Assembly: GCF_934294775.1 (NCBI RefSeq)
Contig: NZ_CAKRAH010000018.1
Location: forward strand, 1 to 52,422
Reading direction: 5' to 3'
DNA: 52,422 nt
DNA from: an uncultured Dorea sp.
GTDB taxonomy: Bacteria > Bacillota > Clostridia > Lachnospirales > Lachnospiraceae
Positions within the stretch are counted from its first letter, which is position 1. Each line of letters opens with the position of its first letter. A program made the position numbers and the translations under genes. A model generated the notes under the pieces. That model was given only the letters and a program-made list of their open reading frames with translations. It ran no database searches and was not told the origin of the DNA. Positions 49,980 through 52,422 of the stretch are shown here, piece by piece.

Positions 49980-50008
49980 ATAATATCACGGTTATAGATA
50001 AAATGCAA
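49980..50008 (-). promoter_or_regulatory. Promoter of the tRNA-Pro/tRNA-Gly unit
   Basis: On the minus strand TTGCAT (50008-50003) and TATTAT (49985-49980) are 17 bases apart, about 37 bases before tRNA-Pro. A perfect TATAAT also occurs three bases on. The -35 is weak. Confidence 0.5.
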
Positions 50009-50100
50009 GCATAAATTGAAAAAAATTATAAAAAATTTTCGAAAGATCTGGAAAAATGGAAAAACGACAACAAAAGACGCAAATTTAGGAAAAAGTTAAG

Positions 50101-50129
50101 TTGTAAGGATAAGAATGCTGTTGTATAAT
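50101..50129 (+). promoter_or_regulatory. Promoter of the C39 peptidase gene
   Basis: TTGTAA (50101-50106) and a perfect TATAAT (50124-50129) have a 17-base spacer. The transcript would begin near 50136, directly before the palindrome at 50140-50174. Confidence 0.65.
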
Positions 50130-50139
50130 GAAAAACGAT

Positions 50140-50174
50140 GCTAAGGTTCACAGGTAGTGCATGTGAACCTTAGC
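50140..50174. repeat. Perfect 13-bp palindrome at the C39 gene transcription start
   Basis: GCTAAGGTTCACA and TGTGAACCTTAGC are separated by nine bases. No T-tract follows, so it is not a normal terminator. It lies between the -10 box and the start codon. It could be an operator or a stabilising 5' RNA stem-loop. Confidence 0.8.
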
Positions 50175-50196
50175 AAACCGATGTAAAAGAGAATAA

Positions 50197-51174
50197 ATGT
50201 TGTATGTAAATGTTATAGAAGAACCTTCAGAAGAGGATCAGAAAGGAAAATCAGATCAAGAGATGAAAGAGACCAATATAACAGATGAAGCAGAAAAAGA
50301 TAAGATAGCGACGCATGTAAAAGCACATGCGAAAAAAGCACGAAAAAAACAACTCATCAAGCATGTAACAGTAGTTGTTATACTGGCAGCAGTCATTACT
50401 GCTGCTTTTACTGGTTATTATATGCACCAGGAACAGATTAATGCAAAAAAAAGTGCAGAAGCACAAAAAGAAGAGCAGCTAAAAGAAACCGAAGTAAGTA
50501 AGATGACTCCGGAGACAGAAGCGCAGAAAATTGCCAGAATCAAAAAGAAAGCACAGAAGCATGGCTATCCGAAGGGTGTGATAGAGTTGCTGGATAAGAA
50601 TGCAGAGACGGTTGACTTTGTGGCAGACTATGAGCAGAAGAAAGACAATCCTGTTGCAGACACAATTGGCGTTGATTTGTCGCAAGGCGGTATCCCGGAA
50701 TTATTACAATGGGACGAAAGATGGGGCTATGCATCATATGGATCAAGTATGGTAGCTGTCAGTGGATGCGGCCCGACCTGTATGGCGATGGTAGCAGCAG
50801 GTCTTAATCAGGACGAGACGATCACACCAGCAAAAGTAGCAGCATATGGAACCCAGCACGGATACGTAGATGCGAATAATGACACATACTGGAAGTTTAT
50901 GAATGAGGCAGGGGCGAACTGGAACTTAAAGAGCCAGTCATGCCTGTTGAATGAAGAACAGTTAAGCAAGGAGCTTTCACAGGGACATCCGGTTATCTGC
51001 AGTATGGGACCTGGGGACTTTACGAAAGAAGGACACTTTATCGTAATGACAGGATATGAGAATGGCAATATAAAGATCAATGATCCATTTAGTATCAAAA
51101 ATACCAATGCAACCTGGACTTATGCACAGATTAAGGATCAGGTGAAAGCAATGTGGGTATTTACGAAAAAATAG
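50197..51174 (+). CDS. C39 family cysteine peptidase, membrane-anchored
   Basis: The 325-residue protein has a charged N-terminal cytoplasmic part (1-54), a membrane helix (about 56-76), a Lys/Glu-rich linker (about 80-130) and an outside C39_2 papain-like domain. The catalytic residues are Cys191 in SGCGPTCMA, His280 in KEGHFIVMTGY and Asp296 in INDPFS, with Gln171 near the oxyanion hole (LLQWDERWG). C39-like peptidases of this kind are common at the surface of Lachnospiraceae and are not bacteriocin exporters when they lack ABC domains, as here. The ribosome site AAAGAGA is weak. The gene is expressed from its own promoter with the 13-bp palindrome in its leader. Confidence 0.9.
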   Translation: MLYVNVIEEPSEEDQKGKSDQEMKETNITDEAEKDKIATHVKAHAKKARKKQLIKHVTVVVILAAVITAAFTGYYMHQEQINAKKSAEAQKEEQLKETEVSKMTPETEAQKIARIKKKAQKHGYPKGVIELLDKNAETVDFVADYEQKKDNPVADTIGVDLSQGGIPELLQWDERWGYASYGSSMVAVSGCGPTCMAMVAAGLNQDETITPAKVAAYGTQHGYVDANNDTYWKFMNEAGANWNLKSQSCLLNEEQLSKELSQGHPVICSMGPGDFTKEGHFIVMTGYENGNIKINDPFSIKNTNATWTYAQIKDQVKAMWVFTKK

Positions 51175-51214
51175 ATGAAAAAAGCGAAGATGCGATTTTT
51201 GAAAAATATAGAAT

Positions 51215-51270
51215 GTCATATAGAGATGAAAACGAAGATATGTATTAAAAAAACAAAAGTCATATAGAGA
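51215..51270 (+). repeat. Direct repeat pair upstream of the AEC gene
   Basis: GTCATATAGAGA occurs at 51215-51226 and 51259-51270, 44 bases apart. It lies between the C39 and AEC genes, where no terminator is visible. It may be a pair of regulator half-sites, or chance in A+T-rich DNA. Confidence 0.4.
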
Positions 51271-51305
51271 AAATATATATTTAGGATGAGAGAAGTTGAG
51301 TAGAT

Positions 51306-52259
51306 TTGGACAATATTATTGTATCATTTAACGTAATTGCGCCGGTATTCTTTCTGATGGTGCTTGGATATCTGTTGGTCAATTATACATCGCTGGCAGA
51401 CAGACAGCTCACCAAACAGGCGAATGCGATCGTATTCAAGATATTTCTGCCATGTATGTTATTTTATAATGTATATCAGAGTGATATAGGGGCAGAGATA
51501 CAAAGCAGGATCAAATTGTGTATATGGGCAGCAGGCGGATTGATTATTTTATTCATACTGCTGTGCCTGATTGTTCCGAAAGTAGTAAAGCAGGAAAATC
51601 AGCAGGGAGTCGTGATCCAGGGGATTTTCCGCAGTAATTACGTAATCTTTGGAGTGGCGGTTGTACAGAATATGTATGGCTCTAAAAGCACCACAACAGC
51701 AGCTATTTTAAGTGCGATTCTGGTACCAATGTATAATTTCCTTGCAGTAGTTGCACTTTCTATATTCGGCGAAAAGAGGGAGACGGACTGGAAGAAGATT
51801 ATTATGGATATTATAAAGAATCCACTGATTCTTTCTTCCATGCTTGGAGTCGTGTTCTCACTTCTTGGAATCAGGCTTCCGACGGCTGTGGATACAACGG
51901 TACAGGACCTGGCGAAATTATCAACGCCGATTGCGTTTATGATTCTGGGCGGGGACCTGGATTTTTCTAAGGTAAAAGGCAATCTGAAACTGTCATCGGT
52001 TGTATTGACGATTAAGCTGGTTATCCTGCCGCTAATCATGATACCGATGGTCGTAATGATGGGATACAAAGATGCGGATCTCTTATCAGCACTTCTGGCA
52101 TATCAGACACCGGTCGCAGTATCCAGCTATATCATGGCACAGCAGGCAGGGGCGGATGGACAGCTTGCCGGGCAGCTGGTGGTATTTTCTTCGGTACTTT
52201 CGATCTTTACGTTGTTTGTGACGATATTTATACTTCGGACGATGGGGATGCTGGCGTAA
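51306..52259 (+). CDS. AEC family transporter (auxin efflux carrier fold)
   Basis: The 317-residue membrane protein has about ten helices in two repeats. The first helix is VIAPVFFLMVLGYLLVNY, and the family marks FLPCMLFYNVYQSD, IFRSNYVIFGVAVVQNMYGS and the inverted repeat segment LSTPIAFMILGGDL are present. The last helices contain YQTPVAVSSYIMAQQAGAD, typical of AEC proteins. These carry organic acids or other small anions out of or into the cell. TTG 51306 is used as the start because the first helix would be lost from the next ATG (51357). The ribosome site is weak. Substrate unknown. Confidence 0.88.
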   Translation: MDNIIVSFNVIAPVFFLMVLGYLLVNYTSLADRQLTKQANAIVFKIFLPCMLFYNVYQSDIGAEIQSRIKLCIWAAGGLIILFILLCLIVPKVVKQENQQGVVIQGIFRSNYVIFGVAVVQNMYGSKSTTTAAILSAILVPMYNFLAVVALSIFGEKRETDWKKIIMDIIKNPLILSSMLGVVFSLLGIRLPTAVDTTVQDLAKLSTPIAFMILGGDLDFSKVKGNLKLSSVVLTIKLVILPLIMIPMVVMMGYKDADLLSALLAYQTPVAVSSYIMAQQAGADGQLAGQLVVFSSVLSIFTLFVTIFILRTMGMLA

Positions 52260-52302
52260 GGAATTGCTGTTTAATACACTATTTCATTGTGGTCTCCCGG
52301 TC

Positions 52303-52374
52303 CATGAGAAAGAGCTGGTATCCTGTTTACTGCTAGATGTCACGATGCAAACAGGATACCAGCGCTTTCTCATG
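52303..52374. repeat. Long hairpin (26-bp stem) at the right edge
   Basis: Bases 52303-52328 and 52349-52374 are inverted copies with a single mismatch over 26 bp, closing a 20-nt loop. A further inverted pair ACTATTTCAT/ATGAAATAGT lies outside (52278-52287 and 52398-52407). No T-tract follows, so a simple terminator is not the whole story. The DNA beyond 52422 is not seen. Confidence 0.8.
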
Positions 52375-52422
52375 TCGTGATTGGCAGGCGGTAGTGTATG
52401 AAATAGTTGGAGGGCGTAACTG

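Noticed and set aside
1..52422. CRISPR array, prophage, integrase or complete IS element
   Set aside because: No regularly spaced identical repeats, phage genes or transposase with flanking inverted repeats were seen. The Rpn gene at 21026 has no flanking ends.

Overview
The window looks like chromosomal DNA of a gut Lachnospiraceae bacterium (Clostridia; something near Dorea, Mediterraneibacter or Blautia). The reasons are the A+T-leaning Gram-positive gene style with strong AGGAGG ribosome sites, Asn-tRNA made through an archaeal-type AspRS plus GatCAB behind a T-box, a HrcA/CIRCE-controlled htpG, a domain-permuted GH3 glucosidase, CspB-like subtilase, and family proteins I associate with Lachnospiraceae (DUF5721, DUF4358, DHHW). 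I see no prophage, CRISPR array, integrase or complete insertion sequence. Genus is inference; no rRNA is present.

Layout. 1-5.1 kb: Na+-coupled amino-acid transporters (NSS and AGCS families), a minus-strand ECF S component, and a 5'-truncated aldose 1-epimerase. 5.1-9.0 kb: an AraC regulator divergent from galK-galT, with a repeat pair in the shared promoter region. 9.2-12.7 kb: a TIGR00266/AIM24 protein co-transcribed with a permuted GH3 enzyme. 12.9-17.3 kb: a four-gene GldA/GldF/GldG/DUF4340 ABC module. 17.4-20.8 kb: phosphoglucomutase and a convergent CLC transporter. 21-27.7 kb: an Rpn-type nuclease gene, a chorismate mutase-ACT protein, then a T-box and aspS-gatC-gatA-gatB. 27.8-33.2 kb: a zinc-ribbon membrane protein and a MacB/FtsX-like ABC exporter with a giant coiled coil. 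33.3-35.7 kb: CIRCE and htpG. 35.7-36.2 kb: a GC-rich DUF5721 gene on the minus strand. 36.3-41 kb: a surface O-acylation operon (SGNH hydrolase, DUF4358, MBOAT, DHHW) running into an RluF-type pseudouridine synthase, ligA, clpX, an NhaD/CitMHS-type antiporter and a cytidylate-kinase-like protein. 47-49.6 kb: subtilase, small coiled-coil protein and divergent signal peptidase II. 49.8-50 kb: tRNA-Gly and tRNA-Pro. 50.2-52.3 kb: a membrane-anchored C39 peptidase and an AEC transporter.

How genes work together. The Leloir genes (galK, galT), the mutarotase remnant and phosphoglucomutase make a galactose-to-glucose-6-phosphate route, lacking only galE in view. aspS and gatCAB make both Asp-tRNA(Asp) and, via transamidation, Asn-tRNA(Asn). 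The MBOAT/DHHW/SGNH set is a candidate envelope O-acetylation machine.

The most unusual features are short dispersed repeats: a MITE-like family (28917-29040 and partial copies near 2.65 and 12.67 kb), a motif placed exactly at the TAG stop of pgcA and htpG, a perfect 13-bp palindrome at the C39 peptidase transcription start, a terminator whose 3' arm carries the likely ribosome site of the subtilase gene, and a 26-bp-stem hairpin at the window's right end. Nothing here is a clearly new defence or mobile system; the O-acylation operon and the subtilase/LspA group are the best candidates for undescribed biology.
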